DNA of 64,000 nucleotides from RGIG8700 sp045648505. Lineage in GTDB: Bacteria; Bacillota; Clostridia; RGIG6154. Below the pieces are notes generated by a model. That model was given only the letters and a program-made list of their open reading frames with translations, had not been told where the DNA came from and did no database searches. Positions 40,568 to 50,575 of the stretch are shown one piece after another. The stretch's first letter is position 1. The number at the start of each line of letters is the position of its first letter. The DNA is taken from NCBI GenBank assembly GCA_045648505.1, contig JAZROD010000060.1:54245-118244 (forward strand). Direction: 5' to 3'. The translations under genes and the position numbers were made by a program.

Positions 40568-42112
40568 TTATTTGTTAAGAATACTTTTGCCTGTAAGCTC
40601 CATATCGCCCATGATACCGTCCACAAGCATTTTAACAGTATGCTTTGAAGGGGTGGTGTTCATTTCGATAAATGTTGGGTCTTCAGGGAAATATTCTGTT
40701 GCAAAGTATGGTGAACCATAGTTAACAATAAGCTTTTTCTTTTTATCAAAGAGATGTGATGCCCAGATAAGCATATGAGGAACACTCCACTGTGCAACAA
40801 AGAATGCATTTACATTGAAAATCACAAGGTCATACTGTGACTGAAGTGCATCAATGTCATTCTGCCAGCAAACTCTTGAAGGAACATCATAAATATCTCT
40901 TTCAACATCAACTTCAAAGCCGCGTGCTTCAAGTTCTTCTTTTAAGAGGTTTGAAGATATTGTATCTTCGTCTGTTGCATCAACAACAAGTATCTTCTTA
41001 ACCTTTTCTTTAGAAACAGGAAGAAGTCCTATGTTGTTTCTTAACATACACATACCGTGCTTGATACAGTCAAGCTTAACCTGATCAACATATGCAGGGT
41101 CCGGAGTATCATAAGTTTTGTTTTCAAGTGCATTTAATCTGAAACTTTCCATTCTTTCAATTCTTGCCAAAGCATCGTCAAGTCTTGACATTGGAATTTC
41201 GCCGCTTAAAATCTGTTTTTCAATTTCTTCAGCTGCTTCAACAGGAGGCCAGAGAAGAATATCTGCACCTGCTTTGAATGCCTGAACAGTTTCTGCCACT
41301 AAATTACCTGTTGCATTTCCGCCCATAATGAGAGCATCTGTAATAACTGCACCTTTAAAGCCAAGTTCACCTTTTAAAAGGTCTGTTGTTAATTTCTTGG
41401 AATATGTAGCAATAGGATAATATCCGTCTGATGTTTCATTGTCATAAGATTTTAAAGAAACATGAGTTGTCATAACAGACATAACATCTTCTTTAAACAT
41501 TTCCTTATATGTATAGCCATAAGTTTCCATCCATTTGTCAAAAGGAAGGTTGTTTGAACCGGGACCGATGTGCATATTTACAAAATAAGTTCCAAGACCG
41601 GGGAAGTGCTTTGCAGTTGCGCAAACGCCCTGCTCCTGAATGCCTTTGATTACCTTTCTGTAAATTTCTGCAACAAGATTCGGGTCATCACTTATAGCCA
41701 TAAGATACATAAGTGGGTCAAAGCACATATCGATGCTTGGTCCGAGTATCATATCAATACCTTTGTCATTCATCTGCATACCAAGAGTTTTACCCCATTT
41801 GTATGCATCATCAAGGTTTCTTGATGCACCAAGTGAACGCTGATTGTCAGATAAAACAGTTTGTCCTCTTACTGCTGCAAAGTCTGCGCATACCCAGAGT
41901 CTGTTTTTTGAGTACTTTTTACATTCGTTTAACTTGTCGAAATCAAACTGTGTTCCGATTTCAATACCGTTTTCATCACGAAGTACATCAGCTTCACCGT
42001 AGTAAATTCCGCCTACAGGATATTTTTCAAAAAATTTCTCAGGGCCACCGTGGGTATTTATTTCACGGATGGTAACAGAAAATGTTTTGAAAATTTTCTC
42101 TCTTAATGTCAT
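40568..42112 (-). CDS. Glycoside hydrolase family 3 protein, beta-N-acetylhexosaminidase-like
   Basis: 514 residues, no signal peptide, so cytoplasmic. The TIM-barrel domain contains CATAKHFPGLG near residue 180 and the nucleophile motif FKGAVITDALIMGG near residue 270. A C-terminal alpha/beta domain follows (KKILVVDATDEDTISSNLLK). In NagZ-type enzymes a flexible loop carries an Asp-x-His dyad after KHFPG; here the loop reads FVNMHIG, keeping the His but with Asn for Asp. Start at 42112 behind GGGAGAGGA; longer frames have no such site. Probably degrades imported saccharides. Confidence 0.82.
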   Translation of the reverse strand: MTLREKIFKTFSVTIREINTHGGPEKFFEKYPVGGIYYGEADVLRDENGIEIGTQFDFDKLNECKKYSKNRLWVCADFAAVRGQTVLSDNQRSLGASRNLDDAYKWGKTLGMQMNDKGIDMILGPSIDMCFDPLMYLMAISDDPNLVAEIYRKVIKGIQEQGVCATAKHFPGLGTYFVNMHIGPGSNNLPFDKWMETYGYTYKEMFKEDVMSVMTTHVSLKSYDNETSDGYYPIATYSKKLTTDLLKGELGFKGAVITDALIMGGNATGNLVAETVQAFKAGADILLWPPVEAAEEIEKQILSGEIPMSRLDDALARIERMESFRLNALENKTYDTPDPAYVDQVKLDCIKHGMCMLRNNIGLLPVSKEKVKKILVVDATDEDTISSNLLKEELEARGFEVDVERDIYDVPSRVCWQNDIDALQSQYDLVIFNVNAFFVAQWSVPHMLIWASHLFDKKKKLIVNYGSPYFATEYFPEDPTFIEMNTTPSKHTVKMLVDGIMGDMELTGKSILNK

Positions 42113-42150
42113 AAAAATCCTCTCCCATTTAAAAAAATAAATTTTTTTTA

Positions 42151-42179
42151 ATTGTAGCATACTGAATTTTAAAATTCAA
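42151..42179 (-). promoter_or_regulatory. Promoter of the GH3 gene
   Basis: Minus-strand TTGAAT (42174-42179), 17 bp, TACAAT (42151-42156). Confidence 0.6.
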
Positions 42180-42278
42180 GAGAAATTCAAAATTAACTTC
42201 AATTTATATGTGTAATACTTAATATATTTTACCCGGGTCAGATACAGGTAAATTTTTCAAAACGAAATAAAATTTTAT

Positions 42279-42336
42279 ATTGTGCAAAAAAAAAGCAAGA
42301 TTATGCAAAGAAAAAAAAGCATATCCGTAGTATAAT
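42279..42336 (+). promoter_or_regulatory. Activator-type promoter of the HU/surface-protein operon
   Basis: TGCAAA at 42283, TGCAAA at 42304 and TATAAT at 42331 repeat the 21 and 27 bp spacing of the promoters at 30.2 and 36.4 kb. Flanking bases are also shared with 30.2 kb (ATTGTGCAAAA; GATTNTGCAAAGAAAA; GTAGTATAAT). The 95-nt leader has an inverted repeat GGTATA / TATACC (42344-42368). Confidence 0.72.
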
Positions 42337-42437
42337 GTTTGATGGTATATGGTGGAGTGGAGTATACCCACAAAAAATTCGGCGATATACTTTAAAAAAG
42401 TAAAAAATTATGATAATATAATAAGAAGGAGAAAGGT

Positions 42438-42713
42438 ATGAAAAAATCAGAATTGATTGCTAAGGTAGCATTGTCTTTAAACAAAGACGAAGAAGATGTT
42501 AAGCTGGTTTTTGAAAAAGTTGTTGATGAAATTGTCAATCAGCTCAGAGACGGCGAAACAGTAAGAATCCACGGGTTCGGAAACTTTGTTCCCAGACCTT
42601 ACGCTGAAAGAAAGTGCTACAATCCCAGAACAGGGGAAAGCATTGTTCTTCCTGCAAGCGTTCAGCCTGCTTTTGTTCCGGGTAAAAAAATGAGAGTGAT
42701 GATACAAAAATAA
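42438..42713 (+). CDS. HU-family DNA-binding protein
   Basis: 91 residues. KKSELIAKVALSLNKDEEDV begins the two-helix dimer part. The beta-arm region reads VRIHGFGNFVPRPYAERKCY and NPRTGESIVLPASVQPAFVPGK. It bends and packages DNA. It is the first gene of a unit that continues into very large secreted proteins with no terminator between, an unusual place for HU. It may be a specialised paralogue that regulates this operon. Confidence 0.9.
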   Translation: MKKSELIAKVALSLNKDEEDVKLVFEKVVDEIVNQLRDGETVRIHGFGNFVPRPYAERKCYNPRTGESIVLPASVQPAFVPGKKMRVMIQK

Positions 42714-42760
42714 TATTAAAAAATATTAAATAAATATATATATTAAGAAAGGAAATGGAT

Positions 42761-45700
42761 ATGAAAAGAAAACTTATTGCACTGGCATTAATGGTTTTTA
42801 TGCTTTTGGGTTCAGTTACAACTCTTGCAGCTGTTCCGAATGAAGGCCAAGTTATTTATGTCAGTCCAGAAGGAAGCGATTTTAATGAAGGTACATTTGA
42901 AAAACCTCTTAAATCGCTTAAGGCAGCAAAGGAAAAAGCGGCAACCCTGAATAACAACCAGCCTATAACTGTTGTATTCAGAGGCGGTTACTATTACCAG
43001 ACTGAAGAAGTTGTATTTACACCAAAAGATTCTGGTACAGAGGAATTCCCAATCCGCTACATTGCGTATGAAGGGGAAAGACCAATTTTTACCTCTGCAG
43101 TTAAGCTTGATGAAAAGAATTTCGAGGTTGTAACAGACGAGGAAACCCTTGCAAGACTTCCTGAAAATTCAAGAGGATATGTTCTTAAGATGGATTTGAA
43201 GAAGCTTGGCATTTATGCATCTGACGTTATATATGATGAAAAAGGTGAATATACTCCATACTGGATTAATTTATACCTTGACAGTAAAACTCAGCAGACT
43301 GCTGAATGGCCTAACGGTATTCAGAACTATGACCACTACTCTAAGCCATTATCTGCAGGTTCAACTTCAAAGACAAGCACAGATGGTGGTTCCTTTGAAG
43401 TTACAACACCAAGAATTTTCAACTGGGTAAATACAGATTTTGATCAGGCAATGACATTCGGTTACTTTGGTAACGACTATACTTATGCAGCTAACATTAT
43501 TGAATCAGTTGATACTGAAGCTATGTCAGTTACTCATGCTTATGGTACATCTTACGGTGTTGCATCTACAAACTCAAGAAGATACAAGGTTGTTAACCTC
43601 CTTGAAGAACTTGATATTCCAACTGAATTCTTTTTGGACAGAAAAACAGAAACACTTTACTACTATCCACCTTATGAGTTAGAGGGAAAAGACCTTCGTC
43701 TTTCTATTAACAATAGCTTTCCTCTTATTTCAGCAGATGGTTTAAGCTATGTAAACTTTGAAAACCTTGAATTTTATGGTATGCATAATGGCATGAGTTT
43801 TTCTAACAGCCACCACATAAATATTCTTGGATGTACATTCTTCGGTTCAAGAAGCCGTATGATTGATTTTGTACAGGATTCAAATCGTACAGTTGGCGGT
43901 CAGAGATTAATTGGTCTCGGAGCTTATGCATTTAATTCAGGATGCAGCGATTTCATTATTGATTCCTGTAACTTCTATGACAGTAATGTGGGCATGATGA
44001 CCACAAGACTGGGTGATAATGCATATCTTGAAGATTCAAATTCTTATATAAGAAACTGTTTCTTTGAACGAAGCAGTCTTGTTAACGGTAACTCACCAAC
44101 AGTAACCATGGATGAATGCTGCGGTGTTAACTTTGTTAACAACACAATGCATAACTTGTTCTTCCACGCAGTTAACTTTGGCGGAAGCTATAATAACATT
44201 CATTATAATGAAATTTATAATGCAACAAGAGACCCTCACGATGCCGGTGTTATTTACAGCTGGCGTGATTTTGCCGAAAGAGGAAACGATATAGCATATA
44301 ATGTTATTCATGATACAGACAATACAGGTGAAAGAGTTTCAACCTCCGGTACAGTTGCTATTTACAGTGACGGTGAAATGTCAGGTAATGCTATTCACCA
44401 TAACATATTATGGAACAACGGTAACCCAATTCACCATAACGCAGGTGTAACAAACGATGTTTCATACAACGTTATGATGAGAGCAAGAAGAAAAGGTATG
44501 GCATTTACATATCTTAACTATGTATACAGTGCCGACTTGAGAGCAGAAGCTATTCCTCTTCTTATTGACATTGCACCATGGTGGCTTGAACAGTTCCCTG
44601 AGCTTGAATATGAAATTTATCATGCACAAAATATAAAGCAGGGTTCACATAATACAACCATCAACAATAATATTTCAGACTCTAAAGACGGTTCATCAGC
44701 TGCAGGTCTGGCAACACTTAAAGAGTATAACAACAATGTTATCATTGACCCTACACAGGATACATCAATGTTTGTAGATTATGATAATCACGACTACAGA
44801 TTAAAAGCAGACCACGAATTTACAAAGGGTTTCCCTGATGCATTGACAGATAAAAACTTTGATTATGCTATGACAGGTGTTCAGGTAAATGAATACAGAA
44901 AAACTCTTCCATATTTTAACGAAGAAACTTCACCATTCTACACTGTTTACCCAAGAGATGGTCAGACAGGTATTCACTCTAACGAAGTTTCACTCTATTG
45001 GGAAGTTGCAAGAGGTGCTGATAAATATACAGTTACCATTGCAAAGGATAAAGAAATGAAGGATGTAGTTGAAACTATTCTTTGCGAAAATACATTCGTT
45101 GAAAAATACACACTTGAAGACAACACAACATATTACTGGACTGTTGAAGCACAAAACATTTCTGTAAACTCTCCTTCAAAATGGAAAACAGTAAGCGGTG
45201 TTAAGAGCTTCACAACAGGAACACCACTTGCAAATACAGTTCTTGCAGAAAATGCTATAAATGTAATGCTTGATGATGTGGATAAGATTGTAGAAGGCAC
45301 AACAGAAGGTACATATCCTGCAGGTACAAAGCAGAGAATGCTTGATACAGTTGAAGAAGCTAAAAAAGCTCTTGCAAAACCTGACTTAACACAGGATGAA
45401 GTTGACGAAATTCAGGAAACAGTTGAAAAGGTTCATGCAGATGTAGGTACATCTATGTATATTAAGACTGTAGGCATTGAAGACATGGTTAAGATGCCTT
45501 GGTATGGTCTTGGCGTTATTTCATGGGGTTCTGATAATCCTATGCCTATTGAATATGATGAAAAGACAGGCATATTAAAAATAAGCTCTACAATTGATAA
45601 CCACACAGCTGTTACATCACAGGATTTAAGTGATAAGGTTCTCAGAAAATACAGAATGAGAATCAACTGGAATGGTGCAGACACCTGGATGATTTTCGGT

Positions 45701-47620
45701 GAAAAAGTACCATATAACTTCGCAAATGACACCTACTTTAAGATTGACCAGAGAAATGCTGAAGGCGCAGGTTACGGATGGTCATCTTACTCAATAGTAG
45801 TAACAGGTGGACTTGGTCACCTTGAATTCCATGCAAGACACAGAAAGAGTGCTCAGGTTATGGATACCATCACAAACACATACATCAAAGACGGTGAATG
45901 GTTTGATATTGAAATGGGTGCCATCACAACTCTTACAGGCGACCGTTATATCGTAAGAATCAACGGTAAAGAAGTTTATAACAAAGCTATGGATACTCAT
46001 GTTCTCGGACGACCTGGTAAATTCTATGTTTGCTTCCCTAAAAAGGGTATGAGTATGGAAATCCAGAATCCAGAAGGCTTCACAGAAAGTGAAGTTTACA
46101 GAATGGTTCCTGAAAGCGGTACAGTTGAAGCAGGTAAAGAACTTAAAGTGTTTGATATTACAGATAAGCAGGATGCAAGCATGTGGAAAGCAGGTTCATC
46201 AGAAGTTGAAGTTGGTGAAGGCTTCGTTCGTGCAAAAGCAATTGACCAGAAAGCAAAGAGCTCACTTATCTACAATGCAGAACAGGTTTATAACTCAATT
46301 GTAAACTTTGATACAAACTTCACAGGTCTTACTCATGAAAACACTTACGTTATTTCTATGAGAACATCAGATCCTAACGGTGACTTTATTTCAAAGGGTA
46401 ATCCGAACTATTACTGCATGATTTTACCATCATATTTAATGGTATTTGCTATGGGTAATAATGCTTCAACAATGATTGCCAAGGTTAAAAATAACGGAGT
46501 ATATAAGGCAAACGAACGTGCGAACATTCAGATGGCAACTGTTGACTGCGATGGCGGAACACGAATTGTTGTTGAAATTAACGGAACACGAATGGTTGAC
46601 CAGATAGATCCTAACACTATGAAGGAACCGGGTTACCTTGTATTCTGGAATGAATTAGGTAACGAGGTTGAAGTTCTTGCACCTTCAAGACCTGCAATTA
46701 ATCTTAACGATAAGTTATTTGACGAACCTTATGTTGAAAAAGGAGATCTTGTTGTTACAGCTGAGGAAGCAACTAAATCTTCAGGTGAATGGACAACTTA
46801 TGGTGTTGGAGCAAACACATCACCAATTCAGGGTCATAAGCAGAAGGAAGGCCCTGCAGCTCTTGTATACGAATTAAGAGCAAATGTAGATACCTACGAT
46901 GTATATTATTGGGGTGGTATTACCTATACAGGTGATGAAAACATTAAGGTTACAATTATCTCTCCTTATGATGGTGAAGATAAGGTTTACTACCTAAACA
47001 GCAGATACGGAACTTCTGAATGGATTTACCTTGGTGCTGTTACAAGTACAGACGCAGTAATCAGAGCAAGAGTTGAAGGCTCAGGCACAGGCGAATTATT
47101 GTCAGGTGGATTTAAGCTTGTTAAGGCTAACAATGATGATCAGCAGCTCAGCCGTCTCTTATACGCAAACAAAGGCGCAGTTGCACTTAAGGTTGGCAGC
47201 GATTTAGCATTCGTTAATGAACAGCCAAAATACATGAGTTCAGCACCGGTTGTTGTTAACGGCAGAACACTTGTACCAATCAGATTCATTTCTGAAGCAT
47301 TCGGCGCATCTGTTAAATGGGATGATGCTACTGCATCTGCAACTGTAAGAGCAGACGGACATACATTAGTATTCACAAAGGATGCTACAACTTATAAAGT
47401 TGACGGTGTAGAAAAACAGCTTGAACAGGCTGCAACAACAATCAACGGAAGAATGATGCTTCCTATCAGAGTTATATCAGAGGATTTAGGCAAGAATGTT
47501 TACTGGGAAGAAAGTGACAGCGGATTTATCTTAATCAACGATAAAGACATTGTCCTTAAAGGTCTCGAAGAAAACATTAAGTCAGCGATAAATTATTATC
47601 TGAATTTAAAGGAGGATTAA
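42761..47620 (+). CDS. Large secreted beta-helix protein with Cu-amine-oxidase-like C-terminal domain
   Basis: 1619 residues. Signal peptide LIALALMVFMLLGSVTTLAA. The mature start VIYVSPEGSDFNEGTFEKPL matches the entry strand of the protein at 30388. Beta-helix repeats cover about 320-650. A fibronectin III-like domain follows at 724-820, then a helical segment and lectin-like beta domains with Trp-rich strands. The C-terminus (1466-1590, VVVNGRTLVPIRFISEAFGA, then MMLPIRVISEDLG) is a Cu_amine_oxidN1 domain, common as a wall or S-layer contact in Clostridia. Start 42761 fits AAAGGAA; 42755 is too close. Likely a polysaccharide-degrading surface enzyme. Confidence 0.8.
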   Translation: MKRKLIALALMVFMLLGSVTTLAAVPNEGQVIYVSPEGSDFNEGTFEKPLKSLKAAKEKAATLNNNQPITVVFRGGYYYQTEEVVFTPKDSGTEEFPIRYIAYEGERPIFTSAVKLDEKNFEVVTDEETLARLPENSRGYVLKMDLKKLGIYASDVIYDEKGEYTPYWINLYLDSKTQQTAEWPNGIQNYDHYSKPLSAGSTSKTSTDGGSFEVTTPRIFNWVNTDFDQAMTFGYFGNDYTYAANIIESVDTEAMSVTHAYGTSYGVASTNSRRYKVVNLLEELDIPTEFFLDRKTETLYYYPPYELEGKDLRLSINNSFPLISADGLSYVNFENLEFYGMHNGMSFSNSHHINILGCTFFGSRSRMIDFVQDSNRTVGGQRLIGLGAYAFNSGCSDFIIDSCNFYDSNVGMMTTRLGDNAYLEDSNSYIRNCFFERSSLVNGNSPTVTMDECCGVNFVNNTMHNLFFHAVNFGGSYNNIHYNEIYNATRDPHDAGVIYSWRDFAERGNDIAYNVIHDTDNTGERVSTSGTVAIYSDGEMSGNAIHHNILWNNGNPIHHNAGVTNDVSYNVMMRARRKGMAFTYLNYVYSADLRAEAIPLLIDIAPWWLEQFPELEYEIYHAQNIKQGSHNTTINNNISDSKDGSSAAGLATLKEYNNNVIIDPTQDTSMFVDYDNHDYRLKADHEFTKGFPDALTDKNFDYAMTGVQVNEYRKTLPYFNEETSPFYTVYPRDGQTGIHSNEVSLYWEVARGADKYTVTIAKDKEMKDVVETILCENTFVEKYTLEDNTTYYWTVEAQNISVNSPSKWKTVSGVKSFTTGTPLANTVLAENAINVMLDDVDKIVEGTTEGTYPAGTKQRMLDTVEEAKKALAKPDLTQDEVDEIQETVEKVHADVGTSMYIKTVGIEDMVKMPWYGLGVISWGSDNPMPIEYDEKTGILKISSTIDNHTAVTSQDLSDKVLRKYRMRINWNGADTWMIFGEKVPYNFANDTYFKIDQRNAEGAGYGWSSYSIVVTGGLGHLEFHARHRKSAQVMDTITNTYIKDGEWFDIEMGAITTLTGDRYIVRINGKEVYNKAMDTHVLGRPGKFYVCFPKKGMSMEIQNPEGFTESEVYRMVPESGTVEAGKELKVFDITDKQDASMWKAGSSEVEVGEGFVRAKAIDQKAKSSLIYNAEQVYNSIVNFDTNFTGLTHENTYVISMRTSDPNGDFISKGNPNYYCMILPSYLMVFAMGNNASTMIAKVKNNGVYKANERANIQMATVDCDGGTRIVVEINGTRMVDQIDPNTMKEPGYLVFWNELGNEVEVLAPSRPAINLNDKLFDEPYVEKGDLVVTAEEATKSSGEWTTYGVGANTSPIQGHKQKEGPAALVYELRANVDTYDVYYWGGITYTGDENIKVTIISPYDGEDKVYYLNSRYGTSEWIYLGAVTSTDAVIRARVEGSGTGELLSGGFKLVKANNDDQQLSRLLYANKGAVALKVGSDLAFVNEQPKYMSSAPVVVNGRTLVPIRFISEAFGASVKWDDATASATVRADGHTLVFTKDATTYKVDGVEKQLEQAATTINGRMMLPIRVISEDLGKNVYWEESDSGFILINDKDIVLKGLEENIKSAINYYLNLKED

Positions 47621-47621
47621 G

Positions 47622-50561
47622 ATGAGACTATATACAAAACTCATTACTATAGTTCTTGTACTTACAATGGTGCTTAGCCAAGGGGTTTTAACACCCCTTG
47701 CTGCTGAGCAGTCAGCATACAGCGAAGAAATCGAAATCGTAAATGCATTAGGAATTATGGTTGGAGACGAAAACGGTGATTTCGCTCCGGAAAAAAATCT
47801 TACAAGAGCAGAATTTGCTCAGGTTTTAACAGTATTGCTTCAGATTAACGATTCAGAAAGCGCCAAAGCAAATGCTTGGTACTTCAAATCAGGCGAAGCA
47901 GTAGAAAATCAGGTTCTTAACTCAGGAAAAGTTCAGGCTTTTGCAGACGTTCCTGCAGACCACTGGGCTTATGGTGTTATCGGACAGGTATCAAGCCTTG
48001 GTTATATGATTGGTACAGGCGAAAATGAATTTTCACCTGAAGAAAATGTAACAATCAATCAGGTAAACAAAGTATTTGTAAAAATGCTTGGTTATGAAGT
48101 GTTCGCTGAAAGAAACGGTGGATACCCAGCAGGTTACAACTACACAGCATCATCAATCAAACTCTTAAAAGGCGTTAAGCACTACGGTGATACACCTATC
48201 TTAAGAGGCGAACTTGCTAAAATGCTCGTAAATATGTTTGATGTTGAAATGGTTGACATCGGATTTGTAACAGATGAAGGTACTGCATCATACGAACAGT
48301 CAGAAAAAACATTCCTTGAAAGTGAACTTGGCGTTTACACAACAAAGGGTGAACTCACAAGCACATCTGTAACAGGTCTTTATGGCGAAAGCAATATCTC
48401 TGAAGGCGAAGTTGTTATCGGTGGCGTTGTTTATAAAGTAGCTGCAGGTGCTGAATACATCAATGGTTTCCTCGGTAAATTTATTGATATTTACTATGTA
48501 AAAGATTCAAACGACCAGAATATCGTTCTTTATGCAGCACTTTCAGACGATGTTGATGAATTTGTTATCGACATTAAAGATTTTGTAAGTCTTTCAAGCG
48601 GTGTTCTTAAATATAACGACGATAATGATAAAATAGAAAAATTAGATTTAGTTGCAATACCTGCTATTATCTTCAACGGAACATCTGTTGATACAATCAG
48701 CACAGAGCAGATTAAATCATACTACAACGGTACAATTACTGCAATTAACTCAGATAACAAGGGCGACTACGAAATGCTTGTTATCGAAGCATACAGAACA
48801 ATGGTTGTTAAGAACAATGCACGTAATGTTATTGTTAACGGTCTCTTAACACAGGGTGTTGATAAAGATGCAGTATTAAATCTTACAGAAGAAGCTACAA
48901 AAGATAAAATTGTTTCTATCTACAAAGATGGTCTCCCATCAGGAGCTAATACAATTTTCGAAAACGCTGTACTCGACGTTGCAGCAAGTGAAGGCGAAAT
49001 CAAAGTAATCGTAACAAAAGAACCAAAAGATATGGTAGTTGCAGGAATTGCTGAAGACATTGATGGTTACTTCCTTTACGATGCTGAAGGCAATGGTTAT
49101 AAAGTTGCTGACGACTATGTGAAATCAACAGTAGCAAGTCTTCCAACTATTGGTGCAAACTGTGTTGTTTACTTCAACAGCTTTGGCGAAATCGCTTTTG
49201 CTGAAGTGAACTCATCAGAATATGCAAACAAAGGTCTTATTATCGATGCTGCTGAAGACGGCAGAGGCGGTCTTAAGAGTGGCGTTAAAGTTAGAGTTTT
49301 CAGTGATACAGGTAGATTTGTAGAATATATGCTTGCTGAAAAAATAACTTATGTAAACAGTCTTAATGAAGAATCAAGATTAAAAGATACAGAACTTCTT
49401 CCTATCCTTTTAGGTCTTAAAAATAAACTTGTAACATTTAAGGTTGACGAAGAAAAGAATATCACAGGTATTAAAGAACCTATCAGAGTTGAAGACAGAA
49501 TGAGCAGAGATCAGGGCAGACTTGGTGTTATCTACCAGTCAAATGATGCTCCAAGATATGTATCCGGTGCAATTGACCTTACAGCTTATGCTGAAGCTGA
49601 TACAGTATTCTTCAGCATTTCAGGCATAGTTGGACTTCCTGAAGAAGAAAAGTATCAGGTATATACAAAGAAAGATATGGACGCAGTTGCATCTACTGCA
49701 GAGCTCTCATCAGTAACTGCATATAACACAGAAAAAGATTCACCTAAAGCTGATGTTATCGTTACTGAAAATACAACTACAACAAGACACATATTCAGAG
49801 ATAACCAGAATGCAGTGTTCCTCGTTGATAAAGTTAAGTACGGAACTAATGCTGATGGCGACGAAGTTGTTACAGTTGAAGGTACACACATCGGCAACGG
49901 CAGAATGCCTGAAGGCAAAGCTAAAACATACACAAGTAAATCAGGTGCATTCTCAAAAATGCATACAATGTTTGGCGATTTAACAAAAGAATGGACTGTT
50001 CAGAAGGGTGATATCATCCACTGTATGGAACTTGCCGGAGATGTTAAGAGTGCTCTCCTTATCTACAGAAGAGATTACAATTACGAAACTAATCCAAGAT
50101 ATGCAGGTGGCGGTATCGCAGGATTAGTAAGTGGTATTTATGATGGCAAACAGAGTTCAAACCCTTGTGCTATTGCAGTACTTGGTGTAGCAAACGACAT
50201 TGTGGTTAACGGATATTCTGTAGCTACATATGGTTTTCCATCAACTGTAAATTCATCATCAAGAAAAATATATGACTTATTCGCTCTCAGTGCAGACGAA
50301 AAATATATGACATTCACAACTCAGGATTTATCAGCTCCTGGTAGCGTTCCTGATTATAACAACCCAGCTTATACTATTATCACAGTTCCTGTTCAGAGAT
50401 ATATGACTCAGCAGGTTAAGAAAGGCGAAACATACTCAAGTGGTAACATAGTATTTACTGACATTAAAACTTACGATGCACATCTTAATGACTGTTCAAG
50501 AGTATTTATGATTACATACGGCGGCAGCCCATATAAGATTGTCGTTCTTGGTGAAGAGTGA
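47622..50561 (+). CDS. SLH-domain surface protein, N-terminal SLH repeats
   Basis: 979 residues with signal peptide (LITIVLVLTMVLSQGVLTPL). Three S-layer homology repeats lie at about 34-75, 105-150 and 165-210 (ALGIMVGDENGDFAPEKNLT, ADVPADHWAYGVIGQVSSLG). These bind secondary wall polymers and place the protein on the cell surface. The remaining 770 residues are beta-rich with several repeats of the pattern VVxFNSFGEIAFAEV and are unassigned. It starts one base after the beta-helix gene's stop, with GGAGGA inside that gene's end. Confidence 0.82.
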   Translation: MRLYTKLITIVLVLTMVLSQGVLTPLAAEQSAYSEEIEIVNALGIMVGDENGDFAPEKNLTRAEFAQVLTVLLQINDSESAKANAWYFKSGEAVENQVLNSGKVQAFADVPADHWAYGVIGQVSSLGYMIGTGENEFSPEENVTINQVNKVFVKMLGYEVFAERNGGYPAGYNYTASSIKLLKGVKHYGDTPILRGELAKMLVNMFDVEMVDIGFVTDEGTASYEQSEKTFLESELGVYTTKGELTSTSVTGLYGESNISEGEVVIGGVVYKVAAGAEYINGFLGKFIDIYYVKDSNDQNIVLYAALSDDVDEFVIDIKDFVSLSSGVLKYNDDNDKIEKLDLVAIPAIIFNGTSVDTISTEQIKSYYNGTITAINSDNKGDYEMLVIEAYRTMVVKNNARNVIVNGLLTQGVDKDAVLNLTEEATKDKIVSIYKDGLPSGANTIFENAVLDVAASEGEIKVIVTKEPKDMVVAGIAEDIDGYFLYDAEGNGYKVADDYVKSTVASLPTIGANCVVYFNSFGEIAFAEVNSSEYANKGLIIDAAEDGRGGLKSGVKVRVFSDTGRFVEYMLAEKITYVNSLNEESRLKDTELLPILLGLKNKLVTFKVDEEKNITGIKEPIRVEDRMSRDQGRLGVIYQSNDAPRYVSGAIDLTAYAEADTVFFSISGIVGLPEEEKYQVYTKKDMDAVASTAELSSVTAYNTEKDSPKADVIVTENTTTTRHIFRDNQNAVFLVDKVKYGTNADGDEVVTVEGTHIGNGRMPEGKAKTYTSKSGAFSKMHTMFGDLTKEWTVQKGDIIHCMELAGDVKSALLIYRRDYNYETNPRYAGGGIAGLVSGIYDGKQSSNPCAIAVLGVANDIVVNGYSVATYGFPSTVNSSSRKIYDLFALSADEKYMTFTTQDLSAPGSVPDYNNPAYTIITVPVQRYMTQQVKKGETYSSGNIVFTDIKTYDAHLNDCSRVFMITYGGSPYKIVVLGEE

Positions 50562-50575
50562 TAGGAGGAAATAGA

